A stretch of DNA of 64,000 nucleotides from Casp-alpha2 sp036337015 (GTDB taxonomy: Bacteria; Pseudomonadota; Alphaproteobacteria; Rhodospirillales; Casp-alpha2), in assembly GCA_036337015.1 (NCBI GenBank), contig JAYZEZ010000004.1, forward strand, positions 31,904 to 95,903, read 5' to 3'. A model generated the notes under the pieces. It searched no databases and was not told where the DNA came from. It saw only the letters and a program-made list of their open reading frames with translations. Positions within the stretch are counted from its first letter, which is position 1. Each line of letters starts with the position of its first letter. This document shows positions 8,982 to 18,361 of this stretch, piece by piece. The translations under genes and the position numbers were made by a program.

Positions 8982-11351
8982 TTAGTTTACTCTATCCGGA
9001 GAAGAAAAATCTAAATCATCCTTGGCAGGTATTATGCATGTGATTGTAGTCCCTCGATTCGGTGGTGATTTTATATTAACCGTACCTTCATGCAATTCTA
9101 TGAAACTCTTAACTATACTTAGACCCAAACCCATTCCATTCCCAAGTTTTTTATTTTTTTCGAATGGTTCGAAGATACGCTCGCGCTCATCTTGAGTGAT
9201 GCCTATACCTGTATCTGCAACAATAATTTTTAAGCTATCTTTCTCGCGTCTAGATTCCAGTCTCACAGTTCCCCGTTCCGGGGTAAATGTGACGGCATTT
9301 GATATAAGATTAAAAGTTGCTTGCCTAAGGAGTTTTTCATCTGCTGAAATCCAACCAATATCAGGTGGACAATCAAATTCTAAATTTATGCCTTTTTCAA
9401 TCGCAAAATCGTTGGTTGTATTTAGGACTGAGACAAGAAGACTGTGTATATCTATTCGCTTGCGTTTTAGTTTAAGGTTCCCCGCTTCTATTGATGCAAG
9501 GTCATAAATATTACCTAGCAAATCCATTAAGCCATTAGAAGTTTCAAGAATTCCTTTCGCATACTCTTTCTGGCGTCTGTTTAACTTTCCAAAATATTCT
9601 CTATTAAGCATTTCTGCAAAACCAATAATAGTAGTAAGTGGTACACGAGATTCATATGAAACATTTGAAATAAATTTTGTTTTGAGCTGATCCGCTTCCG
9701 CATAAACTTCAGCACGTTCTCGCAGGACTTGTTCAACACGTGATGTATCAGTTATATCTATATAACTTAGTAACATAGCACCATCAGGTAATGGTATGTT
9801 GGCGTAATTGACAACAACAGCATTAACAAGTCCTAATGTGCCAGTAATGCTTTTGCGGCTCATAAGTCTAGATACTACTTTTTCTTTATGGACACCCCAA
9901 CTTAAATCATCCCATCCGCCCTCAATAAATTTAACGTTACGCATGTGATCAACAAAATTATTAATATGAAATGATTCGTTCAATGCGTTTTGGTTGATGC
10001 CCCATAAATTTGCAAATACTGGATTGGAGATTTTTAAACGTCCATCAGGGCCGAAAACTGCAATCCCCTCATGAAGATTAATTAAAGCTTCTCGTTGAAC
10101 TGCATTTAATGACTTAACCGAACGTTCAACTTCCAATAAATCAGACACGTTTTCAAAAATAAATACTAACCCCCCTTGATTACCAAGATGGATGCTTTTT
10201 TTAACGGTACGTCCATCAGGAAGATGCATTTGGTCAATTTTTGTCTCTTTTAAGGTTTTAAATTGTTCTAGTTGGTTGTTTTTAAAGTCTTGAAAGTTAG
10301 AAACCTCTGGCAATTTTCGCTGATCTCGTAAGCGTTCAAGTATTTCTCCATAGTGAGGGCTATTGTCGAGCCATGCTTTATCCAGAGACCATAATTTGGA
10401 ATATGCAGTATTAAAAAATTCAAGCACAGCTTGATTGTTAAAAATGGCAATTGCAGTTTCTAAATGTTCTAGAACAGCCTTACGAGTATTATCTTTTTGG
10501 TTTAATTTGTCTCGTAGTTTCTCAGTCTCAGTACGATCGATTGCGTATCCTATTGTACCCCCAGGGGTCCCTGTATCTCCATCACCAATAATACCTAGGG
10601 GTATTTCAGTGACCTCCATCCATCTTTCCGATCCGTCCTCACTAGTGCCTTGGTGTACAGACTTCTTGATAGCCGTTCCTTCATTGCGAGCGCTTTCTGC
10701 CATAATCTGTTCTACGGGAGCGACGTTTTTGGCGGCATAATTTATAAAAGCTAACGATAGCTTCGAATCCCGAAGCCAGATTGGAAAAGGTAAAATATCC
10801 AGTAGGGCTGTTAAATGGCGGTCTTTCATTCCTGAACTATTCACAGGTGGGATTCTTTGCCCAGGAGCTCCGTCTCCAGTTGCAGTGATATCGCGCATCC
10901 ACACCATATCAGCTAAGATATTGTTAGAATCGATTTCAGCTCTCGCCCCAACAGCTTGGATTCGCCTACGGCCTGTGGTTAATAAAATATCAAACGGGGT
11001 GCCGTTAGCCCTAAGTAAAGAAACTTCTTGTTCTAAAGCTTTGAGAGAATTGCCATGAAAGCATTGACGAATGTCATCATAACGAGATTGAACTCCATTG
11101 CTTAAATTTAGCAAAACGGCGAGACGTCGAGAACAAGTGAACCCGCCATTGGCATAGTCCCAAAGCATTAATCCATCAGGTGCATTAGCTAATATTTCTC
11201 TACCCTTTACAGCGAGGGCTTCAAGACGCAGTCTATCCAATTCAATATTTTTTAGGGTCTTTCGCTGCCATAGAATAAGGATAAAGCTTGCCACAGCCGA
11301 CAAAATTATGCCGGTTGTAAAGGCTTGAATAATTTCTATTTGATCAAACAC
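8982..11351 (-). CDS. divL: DivL-type PAS sensor pseudo-histidine kinase
   Basis: 789 residues: one N-terminal membrane segment (about residues 9-28), several PAS-like regions, then HisKA and HATPase domains. The decisive feature is the H-box, which reads FISNVSYESRVPLT: Tyr566 (codon at 9654-9656) stands where phosphorylated His is expected. In Caulobacter, DivL likewise has Tyr550 and acts as a DivK~P-responsive allosteric regulator of CckA rather than a normal autokinase. The ATP-binding G boxes (ADTGIGI, GMGLGLSIVKSF) remain intact. Its place between ahcY and tsaE matches alphaproteobacterial synteny. The DivL role is inferred from the tyrosine, architecture and location. Confidence 0.87.
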   Translation of the reverse strand: MFDQIEIIQAFTTGIILSAVASFILILWQRKTLKNIELDRLRLEALAVKGREILANAPDGLMLWDYANGGFTCSRRLAVLLNLSNGVQSRYDDIRQCFHGNSLKALEQEVSLLRANGTPFDILLTTGRRRIQAVGARAEIDSNNILADMVWMRDITATGDGAPGQRIPPVNSSGMKDRHLTALLDILPFPIWLRDSKLSLAFINYAAKNVAPVEQIMAESARNEGTAIKKSVHQGTSEDGSERWMEVTEIPLGIIGDGDTGTPGGTIGYAIDRTETEKLRDKLNQKDNTRKAVLEHLETAIAIFNNQAVLEFFNTAYSKLWSLDKAWLDNSPHYGEILERLRDQRKLPEVSNFQDFKNNQLEQFKTLKETKIDQMHLPDGRTVKKSIHLGNQGGLVFIFENVSDLLEVERSVKSLNAVQREALINLHEGIAVFGPDGRLKISNPVFANLWGINQNALNESFHINNFVDHMRNVKFIEGGWDDLSWGVHKEKVVSRLMSRKSITGTLGLVNAVVVNYANIPLPDGAMLLSYIDITDTSRVEQVLRERAEVYAEADQLKTKFISNVSYESRVPLTTIIGFAEMLNREYFGKLNRRQKEYAKGILETSNGLMDLLGNIYDLASIEAGNLKLKRKRIDIHSLLVSVLNTTNDFAIEKGINLEFDCPPDIGWISADEKLLRQATFNLISNAVTFTPERGTVRLESRREKDSLKIIVADTGIGITQDERERIFEPFEKNKKLGNGMGLGLSIVKSFIELHEGTVNIKSPPNRGTTITCIIPAKDDLDFSSPDRVN

Positions 11352-11411
11352 AGTATTAGAGTAAACGGGCGTTTCGGTCCTTACAAGTCAGCCCTTTAAG
11401 GAAAGCAGCTC

Positions 11412-12704
11412 TTAGTAGCGATAATATTCTGGTTTGAAAGGGCCTTTGCTTGGTATTCCAATATAATCGGCTTGCTTCTTACTGAGTTTGGTTAAACTTA
11501 CTTCTAATTTTTCCAAGTGTAATGCAGCAACTTTTTCATCCAGGTGTTTAGGAAGAACATAAACTTTGTTTTGATAATCTTTAAAATTTTTCCATAATTC
11601 CATTTGTGCCAAAACTTGGTTTGTGAATGATGCGCTCATGACAAAGCTGGGATGACCTGTTGCGCATCCGAGGTTCACTAGCCGGCCTTCGGCAAGCAAA
11701 ATTAAGCGCTTGCCATCGGGAAATTCGATTTCATCAACTTGCGGTTTAATGTTGTCCCATTTATAATTACGTAGTGCTTCCACCTGTATTTCAGAATCAA
11801 AGTGGCCGATATTGCAGACAATTGACCGATCTTTCATTTCACGCATATGGTCAAGTGTAATAACATCGATATTTCCAGTACAGGTAACAAAAACATCACC
11901 TTTTGACGCAACATCATCCATAGTTACAACGTCGTATCCTTCCATTGACGCTTGTAAGGCGCAAATTGGATCAATTTCAGTCACTACTACGCGTGCACCT
12001 TGATTTCGAAGACTAGCCGCAGAGCCTTTGCCAACATCTCCAAAACCGCAAACTACAGCAAGTTTACCTGCTAGCATCACGTCAGTCGCCCGTTTAATAC
12101 CATCTACAAGGCTTTCTCTACAGCCATACAGATTATCAAATTTTGATTTGGTAACAGAATCGTTAACGTTTATAGCTGGTACTTTTAGTGTGCCTTTTTC
12201 GACCATTTCATAAAGGCGATGAACACCTGTAGTTGTTTCCTCACTGAGGCCTCTAACATCATTAAGTAATTGAGGGTATTTTTCGTGCATGACGATGGTT
12301 AGGTCTCCACCATCATCCAAAATCATATTGGGCAACCAATCGTTTGGGCCTTTTATAGTTTGTTCAATACACCACCAGAATTCCTCTTCTGTTTCGCTTT
12401 TCCAAGCAAAAACTGGAATGTTGGCAGCTGCTATTGCAGCTGCCGCGTGATCTTGTGTAGAGAAAATATTACAAGAGCTCCAACGCACGCTTGCACCAAG
12501 TGCTACAAGGGTTTCTATCAAAACCGCTGTTTGGATAGTCATATGGATACAACCTGCTATACAAGCACCTTTTAAGGGTTGCTCGACAGCATATTCATCA
12601 CGTAGTGCCATCAGACCTGGCATTTCTGTTTCAGCAATAGCTATCTCTTTTCTACCCCACTCAGCTAGGGAGATATCAGCAACTTTGTAGTCATCAAAAG
12701 ACAT
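11412..12704 (-). CDS. ahcY: Adenosylhomocysteinase (SAH hydrolase)
   Basis: 430 residues ending in the conserved PFKPEYYRY. It reversibly cleaves S-adenosylhomocysteine to adenosine and homocysteine, relieving product inhibition of methyltransferases. The NAD-binding glycine motif (VVCGFGDVGKGSA) and the CNIGHFDSEI segment are clear. An SD-like AGGAG at 12711-12715 sits six bases before the ATG. It is separated from ptsI by an 87-base spacer holding an unusual nested hairpin (12737-12784) that may control it. The homocysteine product links it to the shortened MetH at 33,670-35,349. Confidence 0.97.
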   Translation of the reverse strand: MSFDDYKVADISLAEWGRKEIAIAETEMPGLMALRDEYAVEQPLKGACIAGCIHMTIQTAVLIETLVALGASVRWSSCNIFSTQDHAAAAIAAANIPVFAWKSETEEEFWWCIEQTIKGPNDWLPNMILDDGGDLTIVMHEKYPQLLNDVRGLSEETTTGVHRLYEMVEKGTLKVPAINVNDSVTKSKFDNLYGCRESLVDGIKRATDVMLAGKLAVVCGFGDVGKGSAASLRNQGARVVVTEIDPICALQASMEGYDVVTMDDVASKGDVFVTCTGNIDVITLDHMREMKDRSIVCNIGHFDSEIQVEALRNYKWDNIKPQVDEIEFPDGKRLILLAEGRLVNLGCATGHPSFVMSASFTNQVLAQMELWKNFKDYQNKVYVLPKHLDEKVAALHLEKLEVSLTKLSKKQADYIGIPSKGPFKPEYYRY

Positions 12705-12736
12705 TTGGAGCTCCTTCAGAGAATATACATTTTAAA

Positions 12737-12784
12737 ACAAACAAGGGGTTTAACAGCAGGAGGTTGTCCCTGCAACTTGTTTGT
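12737..12784 (-). promoter_or_regulatory. Nested hairpin in the ptsI-ahcY spacer
   Basis: Two complementary arms of nine bases (12737-12745 and 12776-12784) enclose a second five-base-pair stem (12756-12760 with 12769-12773). In the direction of ahcY transcription the outer stem is followed by a short TTTT stretch. The inner loop holds a CCTCCTGC segment that could pair with the ahcY Shine-Dalgarno sequence. It could be the ptsI terminator, or a cis-regulatory leader of ahcY such as a SAM/SAH-type element. I cannot match it to a named riboswitch by eye. Confidence 0.5.
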
Positions 12785-12791
12785 AAACTAA

Positions 12792-14573
12792 CTAGGCCAA
12801 GGAATTAAAATCATCGAGTAGCATGGCAATGCTTCCGGCATCAACTTGATCCATTATTACACTCGCACGATGACTTGCAGCAGCCAAGTCTAATTCTCTT
12901 ATCCGCTGTTTGACTAGGGGTATATTACTTGGTGCCATCGATAGTTCACGAATTCCAAGTCCAAGTAACAAGGCTGTGTACCTTGGGTCTCCAGCCATTT
13001 CACCACAAAGACTTATTGGAATGCGTGCACGCAGAGCTGCATTAGCAGTAAATTGTAGCAACCTTAATAGACCCGGATGTAAAGTATCAAATAAGTGAGA
13101 AACGTGTTCATTACCACGGTCAATGGCCAAGGTATACATTGTTAAATCATTTGAACCTATGGCAAAAAAATCACTATGCTGGGCAAGCGCATCAGCAGCC
13201 AGGGCTGCACCTGGAACTTCGATCATAACGCCTAGCGGTGGCAAGGGATCTGGAACTTTAAATCCTTGTCGGGTAAGTTTTTCAGCAGATTTTTTTAAAA
13301 TCTTTTTCGCTTTACGTACTTCTGAAACTGTTGAGATCATAGGCAATAAAATTCTAACGCAACCAGCGGTTGCTGCTCTAAGAATAGCACAAAACTGGGT
13401 TTTAAGAACCTCTGGTTTGGCAAGGGAAAGTCGAATGCCACGTAACCCTAGATTTGCAACTGAACTAGGGTCTATACCCTTTAGTAATGGGGCTACAGGT
13501 TTTTCTGCCCCTACATCTAAAGTTCTAATTGTAACCGGACGGTTTCCAACAACACTTATTATACTCTTTAATTGGGCTACTTGTTCTTCCTCAGTTGGCA
13601 CATCATTGCGATTCATGAACATAAATTCAGTGCGAAGTAGACCAATGCCTTCGGCTCCAGCTTGTGTAACCATATTCATTTCAATGGGTAATTCAACGTT
13701 TGCTTCTAATGTTACTTCGACTGAATCACGAGTTATTGCTTCTACGTTACGCAAGCGATCTAGGCGACGAGTTTGTTTTCGGTGTTCGATTTGAAGTTGT
13801 TCATATGTATTAATGGTTTTAGGAGTTGGATTTATAACTACCCTACCTGCATTTCCATCTACAATTACCCCGTCACCAGTTTTTATATCAGACGTTAACC
13901 CAGGTGCACCTAGTACTGTTGGAAGTCTTAATGCACGGGCCATGATAGCACTGTGGCCTTCGGCACTACCTCCTGTTGTTGCGGCGCCAGCCACCATATT
14001 TGGATTTAGTTGAGCAGTATCTGATGGGCTTAATTGCTCAGCAATGATGATACTCCCAACTGGAACGGCAGAAAATGGTCGGACGGGTGTTTTTGTGAGA
14101 TTCTTTAACAGCCTATTACCTACTTCCCGAATATCGTCAATTCTTGCTGCAATGTAGCTGTCATTTATAGCTCGAAAGATTCCAGCTATAGATGCGATTT
14201 CTGCTTTGACAGCTGCTTCGGCGTTAATTTGATCTTTTGCTATCCTTTTCTCAGCACCCCGCACCAGTCGCGAATCCTGTAACATGTGTAAATAAGCATC
14301 AAGCAAATAGATTAGTTCTTCTCCATTAGCTCCAGATTTAGCTGTTGCTCTAGATTGAAGCAGTCTTATTTGTCGTCTTGCGAGACGTATAGCAATCTGC
14401 AATCTTTTCTTTTCAGAATTTATTTCCTTTTTTGGAATTTTTCTTTCTGGTACGTCTACCGCGCCGCTCTGGCGAACATATGCAATACCGATTGCGATTC
14501 CTGGAGCTACACCTAATCCGTGAAATATTTGTTCTTTGGAAGTAATAGATTTAGTCCTCTTGGAATTTGTCAT
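12792..14573 (-). CDS. ptsI: PTS enzyme I (phosphoenolpyruvate-protein phosphotransferase)
   Basis: 593 residues. It takes phosphate from PEP and passes it to HPr. The phosphorylated histidine is His207 in GGSAEGHSAIMAR. The PEP-binding barrel shows LLRTEFMFMNR, IGSNDLTMYTLAIDR and the active-site Cys in ISLCGEMAGDP. There is no N-terminal GAF domain, so it is PtsI-like rather than the GAF-bearing PtsP form. Its start overlaps the end of ptsH by 23 bases. No sugar permease (EIIBC) is present, so this is a regulatory PTS typical of alphaproteobacteria. Confidence 0.93.
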   Translation of the reverse strand: MTNSKRTKSITSKEQIFHGLGVAPGIAIGIAYVRQSGAVDVPERKIPKKEINSEKKRLQIAIRLARRQIRLLQSRATAKSGANGEELIYLLDAYLHMLQDSRLVRGAEKRIAKDQINAEAAVKAEIASIAGIFRAINDSYIAARIDDIREVGNRLLKNLTKTPVRPFSAVPVGSIIIAEQLSPSDTAQLNPNMVAGAATTGGSAEGHSAIMARALRLPTVLGAPGLTSDIKTGDGVIVDGNAGRVVINPTPKTINTYEQLQIEHRKQTRRLDRLRNVEAITRDSVEVTLEANVELPIEMNMVTQAGAEGIGLLRTEFMFMNRNDVPTEEEQVAQLKSIISVVGNRPVTIRTLDVGAEKPVAPLLKGIDPSSVANLGLRGIRLSLAKPEVLKTQFCAILRAATAGCVRILLPMISTVSEVRKAKKILKKSAEKLTRQGFKVPDPLPPLGVMIEVPGAALAADALAQHSDFFAIGSNDLTMYTLAIDRGNEHVSHLFDTLHPGLLRLLQFTANAALRARIPISLCGEMAGDPRYTALLLGLGIRELSMAPSNIPLVKQRIRELDLAAASHRASVIMDQVDAGSIAMLLDDFNSLA

Positions 14574-14859
14574 TTACCAACTCCGAAAGTGCGTCTAGTG
14601 CAGCTATTGCATCTGGGCCTGTTGCAGAAAGGTCAATATGACAGCCTGGTGTTGCAGCTAGCATCATCAAGCCCATGATTGACAGGCCTGAAACTGTTTG
14701 CGAATTTCGAGTAACCTGAATGTCAGCATCAAAGTTTCCTGCAGTGGTTGCAAATTTGGCTGCTGCACGTGCATGCAGGCCTCGGGTATTAGATATCGTT
14801 ACCCGACGTAGAACGGTTTGAGTAGTGCTGCCAAAATTTTCAGTCAAATCTTTTTTCAT
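14551..14859 (-). CDS. ptsH: Phosphocarrier protein HPr
   Basis: 102 residues, slightly longer than enteric HPr owing to an N-terminal extension of about 14 residues. The catalytic His29 lies in TRGLHARAAAKF. Ser60 lies in LSIMGLMMLAA at the same 31-residue spacing as His15 and Ser46 of classical HPr, so it is the expected target of the HPrK encoded nearby. It overlaps ptsI and follows the EIIA gene by 33 bases. It probably relays phosphate to the EIIA-Man protein for regulation rather than sugar uptake. Confidence 0.95.
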   Translation of the reverse strand: MKKDLTENFGSTTQTVLRRVTISNTRGLHARAAAKFATTAGNFDADIQVTRNSQTVSGLSIMGLMMLAATPGCHIDLSATGPDAIAALDALSELVNDKFQED

Positions 14860-14892
14860 AATTCTAAGCTAATTTAAGCTTTATTCTTTTTT

Positions 14893-15288
14893 CTATGTTA
14901 GCAGTTTTGATGCTATGCTTATGTATTTACGCCCTGATGTCTGGGCACTTTCAACTGCCTTATTTAAGGATTCTGTTTTTCGGACACTTGCTAGTTTGAC
15001 TAACATTGGCAGGTTAACACCTGCTAAAATCTCTACATTTGCTTTATCCATTACTGATATAGCTAGATTAGATGGAGTTCCTCCAAACATATCGGTTAAT
15101 AGTATAACGCCATCTCCTTCATCTGCTTTGATTGAGCTTTCCAAAATTTCCAAGCGCCTTTTTTCCATATCGTCCTCAGGGCCAATACAGATAGATTTAA
15201 TATTTGGCTGTGGTCCAACTACATGCTCTAATGCAGCTATTAATTCTTTGGCCAAGTGTCCGTGTGTAACAAGCACCATTCCAATCAT
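14893..15288 (-). CDS. PTS EIIA component, mannose family (regulatory)
   Basis: 131 residues with the EIIA-Man fold signature: MIGMVLVTHGHLA at the N terminus, where His9 is the likely phospho-acceptor, and DMFGGTPSNLA in the middle. No EIIB, EIIC or EIID gene is visible, so it is an orphan regulatory EIIA, as in other alphaproteobacteria, where it is called PtsM or ManX. It lies between rapZ and ptsH, consistent with one regulatory phospho-relay (EI, HPr, EIIA, HPrK). Confidence 0.9.
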   Translation of the reverse strand: MIGMVLVTHGHLAKELIAALEHVVGPQPNIKSICIGPEDDMEKRRLEILESSIKADEGDGVILLTDMFGGTPSNLAISVMDKANVEILAGVNLPMLVKLASVRKTESLNKAVESAQTSGRKYISIASKLLT

Positions 15289-15326
15289 TGAATTGATCTT
15301 TCTGTTAATTAGAAAAGTGATAAAAT

Positions 15327-16217
15327 TTAGTTATTATTTTCCAATTTGTCTAAGTTCCTGTGAAATAATTGTACACGAACCATCCTATCTTTCATCCAAG
15401 AATATAGTTTTTCGGCAACAAATACGGAGCGATGACGTCCGCCTGTACAACCAATTGCAATAGTTAAATACTTTTTCCCCTCTTCAGCATAGCGGGGTAT
15501 CAAGGGTTGAATAAGGGTTGTAAGATTATCAAAAAAGGTTTGAAAATCTTTATCTTTTTGAATGTATTCACATACAGGATTGTCTTGGCCCGAAAGTAAA
15601 CGTAAATCCCTATTATAATGTGGATTTCTTAAAAATCGTACATCAAACAAAAGATCGGCATCTCTAGGCAGGCCTAGTCTAAATGAAAAAGATGTAATAA
15701 ATATTGCTGGTTCAGTCCTTTGGCTTAGTGCAAAATGTCCATCTAGTATTCGCTTTAAATCCTTCAACTCTAAGTCGGAAGTATCAATGATAATGCTAGA
15801 CTGTTCCTGAATGTGGCTTAATTTTTCTCGTTCATAACGAATGCCATCTCTGACGGAAAGTTCTTCAGTAAGAGGATGACGACGACGCGTTTCCTCAAAT
15901 CGTCGTCCAAGAATTTCGTCGTCACAATCTAAAAAAAGTAGTGTTACGTTTATACCTGGATGTTTCAGCAAATAACTTAATTCTTCCAAAAATTTTTTGG
16001 AGCCAAAATCACGGGTACGTACATCTATGCCAATCGCAATTGGATGAGGAAGACTTCCATCAGAAATTAGACGGTGGACCATGGAAACTGGAAGGTTGTC
16101 TACGGCTTCGTAACCAATGTCTTCCAAAAATTTTAAAGTTGAACTTTTTCCAGCACCAGAAATACCAGTAACGAGTAGAAGGGGCATAGCTTTATTGGAG
16201 GGGTGGTTTTTGTTCAA
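15327..16217 (-). CDS. rapZ: RNase adapter / nucleotide-binding protein RapZ
   Basis: 296 residues. Walker A is GISGAGKSS near the N terminus; the C-terminal domain contains the conserved GCTGGRHRSVFVAE. In enterics RapZ binds glucosamine-6-phosphate and targets the GlmZ sRNA for RNase E cleavage; in alphaproteobacteria it is linked to cell-envelope precursor control, but the RNA targets are not known here. It sits between hprK (19 bases) and the EIIA gene. The family call is firm; the regulatory target is open. Confidence 0.93.
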   Translation of the reverse strand: MNKNHPSNKAMPLLLVTGISGAGKSSTLKFLEDIGYEAVDNLPVSMVHRLISDGSLPHPIAIGIDVRTRDFGSKKFLEELSYLLKHPGINVTLLFLDCDDEILGRRFEETRRRHPLTEELSVRDGIRYEREKLSHIQEQSSIIIDTSDLELKDLKRILDGHFALSQRTEPAIFITSFSFRLGLPRDADLLFDVRFLRNPHYNRDLRLLSGQDNPVCEYIQKDKDFQTFFDNLTTLIQPLIPRYAEEGKKYLTIAIGCTGGRHRSVFVAEKLYSWMKDRMVRVQLFHRNLDKLENNN

Positions 16218-16236
16218 GACAACATCTCTACTTTAT

Positions 16237-16650
16237 CTATGTATAATGCATTAGAGCCGTTCGGACTTTTGCTGGAGCCGATGCCTCAAATGCGCAAATC
16301 TCTATCAAAGGTAATCTGACTCCTAAAATATCTATTGTGTTCTTCTTCGGAAGACGTTGGATCTCAATGGTATTTTTCAGATTTACTACCATTGCCAAGT
16401 GGGTCCGAACTGCAACTTCAAGTTTTACTATACCTATGCCTCTCACCTCGATTTGACCTATAATTTCTTCTGGTGCTTTAGCTATGAGTGATTTTTTGTC
16501 TAAGATTAGGTCTGTTCGGTCATCCGCAACTAATATTGCACCACCCTCAATCAATCGAAGACCTAGGTCTGATTTACCGCTTGCCGAAGGCCCACATAAC
16601 ATAACACCCTTGCCGTTAAGTTGAAGTGTAGTTGCGTGTAGTTGCTTCAT
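16237..16650 (-). CDS. hprK: HPr kinase/phosphorylase, short alphaproteobacterial form
   Basis: 137 residues, essentially only the C-terminal kinase domain of the longer Firmicutes protein. Walker A is CGPSASGKSDLGLRL, followed by LVADDRTDL and the EVRGIGIV signature. It should phosphorylate HPr at Ser60. An AGAGGAA ribosome-binding site precedes the ATG. Its position directly after chvIG on the same strand matches alphaproteobacterial genomes where the HPrK-PTS branch talks to the ChvIG envelope-stress system. Confidence 0.93.
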   Translation of the reverse strand: MKQLHATTLQLNGKGVMLCGPSASGKSDLGLRLIEGGAILVADDRTDLILDKKSLIAKAPEEIIGQIEVRGIGIVKLEVAVRTHLAMVVNLKNTIEIQRLPKKNTIDILGVRLPLIEICAFEASAPAKVRTALMHYT

Positions 16651-16681
16651 TTTTTAAGATTGAATTCCTCTATTAGATCTG

Positions 16682-18346
16682 TCAACTAGCTGGCAGACAA
16701 ACAGTGAATCTAGCTCCTTGGATATTACCGGTTGTGCTGATGCGATTCTTAGCAGTTAGGCTGCCATTGTGTGCATGGATAATTTGAAGGGAAATACTTA
16801 ATCCAAGTCCAGAATGGTTGCTAGAGTCCTCAGTGCTCCGACGTTGCGTGTAGAACCGCTCAAAAATTGTAGTTTCTTTTCCTGGTGGCAACCCAGGGCC
16901 ATTGTCATCTATCGTTATGATAATTTTATCTTTTCTACGATATGCCGAAATGTAAATAGGGCCACCTGGTGGGCTAAATGATATAGAGTTTGAAATTAAA
17001 TTCTGAAAAACTTGGGCCAAACGAATTTCTAACCCATTGATAATTAATATTTCATTTGGATTGTCGGATAAATTTAAAAAGATTTTTGGTGAATCCGGAA
17101 GAGATAATTCGTCTGTGTTTTGTTGAATTTTTGCTATGGTTTTTAACATTGCACCTATTTCAACGGGTTCCGCCAATTCGCGTGACAATTCAGCATCCAA
17201 GCGAGATGCATCTGAAATTTCGCTTATTAAGCGATCAAGACGGATTACATCTTCTAGTATTATTACCAGTAATTTACGTTGTTGTTTTGGATCTTTCAGT
17301 CTTGCTGTTGTTTCGACAGCACTGCGAATTGAAGTCAGTGGGTTTTTAATTTCATGAGCGACATCAGCAGCAAAGCTTTCAATAGCACCGATACGTAGAT
17401 GAAGTGCATTAGTCATCTCTGATAGGCTAACTGCTAGATCTCCTATTTCATCATTTCGCCCGGCAAAATCTGGTATGTTTTCTTGTCTTCCACGATCATG
17501 GCGGACACGAATTGCAGCATCGGCTAACAAACGTATTGGGCGAGCTATTGTTCCAGAAAGATAAATTGATAATAATACTGTTATTGCTAAAGCAGCTGCA
17601 AAAATCTTTAAAATGGCGATGCGAACTTCTAGTAGTGACTTGTCTATGTCTTTAGATCCTTTAGTTAACATCAATGCACCGAGAACTTGTTTATAACGTT
17701 GAATTGGAACTGCAATTGATAAGATTAAGTTATCACTTCCAGCACTCCGAATCATAGAAGAACGATCTCCAGATAATGCCTTTAAAACCTCTGGATAATC
17801 GTGTGCTTTTTGTTCAATCTTTTCTTTATACGAAGATAAAACTTCCTCGCGTATTAGTTGTCGCATGAGACGATCAAAAAAATCTAATAATATGGGAATA
17901 ATACTATCGGGTTCTCCTGGAGGAAGTAATTCCTCTATACGCACCATTCCTGCGGGACCAATTAGACGTTGAGAATCGGCTGCCAAAGTTCCATCATTTT
18001 TAAATAGTCGTGCTCGAGCCCCAGTGGTTTTGACTAATCGTCGTACTATTCTGTCAGCAATTTCAGAAATTAATCGTTGATCAGATAGTCCGGCAACATC
18101 GATAGCGCCTTCACCAAGTGCTGCTGCAAACATTTGTGCTTGTACACTAAGGGAATCGATTTCCGCTTCTATTAATTTCTGACGGTATTCGCCCAGGAAT
18201 AAAAGGCCTCCGCTAAGAAACCCTAAAGCTAGTATATTTATAGCTAAGATACGTCGGGTTAGAGGAGAAAACCAACGTAAATTTGTCCTATTCGCTATTA
18301 TAGATCCACGTAGTTTTTCCTTTTTTTGTGAGGATATATCAGTCAT
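16682..18346 (-). CDS. chvG: Sensor histidine kinase ChvG
   Basis: 554 residues: a transmembrane segment near residues 30-50, a periplasmic sensing region, a second membrane segment near residues 245-265, HAMP, HisKA with an intact H-box (ADVAHEIKNPLTS) and HATPase (DDNGPGLPP, GLGLSISLQI). Known ChvG/ExoS proteins sense acid or cell-wall stress and phosphorylate ChvI. The start is 16 bases after the chvI stop. The periplasmic repressor gene exoR is not in this window. Confidence 0.92.
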   Translation of the reverse strand: MTDISSQKKEKLRGSIIANRTNLRWFSPLTRRILAINILALGFLSGGLLFLGEYRQKLIEAEIDSLSVQAQMFAAALGEGAIDVAGLSDQRLISEIADRIVRRLVKTTGARARLFKNDGTLAADSQRLIGPAGMVRIEELLPPGEPDSIIPILLDFFDRLMRQLIREEVLSSYKEKIEQKAHDYPEVLKALSGDRSSMIRSAGSDNLILSIAVPIQRYKQVLGALMLTKGSKDIDKSLLEVRIAILKIFAAALAITVLLSIYLSGTIARPIRLLADAAIRVRHDRGRQENIPDFAGRNDEIGDLAVSLSEMTNALHLRIGAIESFAADVAHEIKNPLTSIRSAVETTARLKDPKQQRKLLVIILEDVIRLDRLISEISDASRLDAELSRELAEPVEIGAMLKTIAKIQQNTDELSLPDSPKIFLNLSDNPNEILIINGLEIRLAQVFQNLISNSISFSPPGGPIYISAYRRKDKIIITIDDNGPGLPPGKETTIFERFYTQRRSTEDSSNHSGLGLSISLQIIHAHNGSLTAKNRISTTGNIQGARFTVCLPAS

Positions 18347-18361
18347 AGCTTGGTTGCTTGC

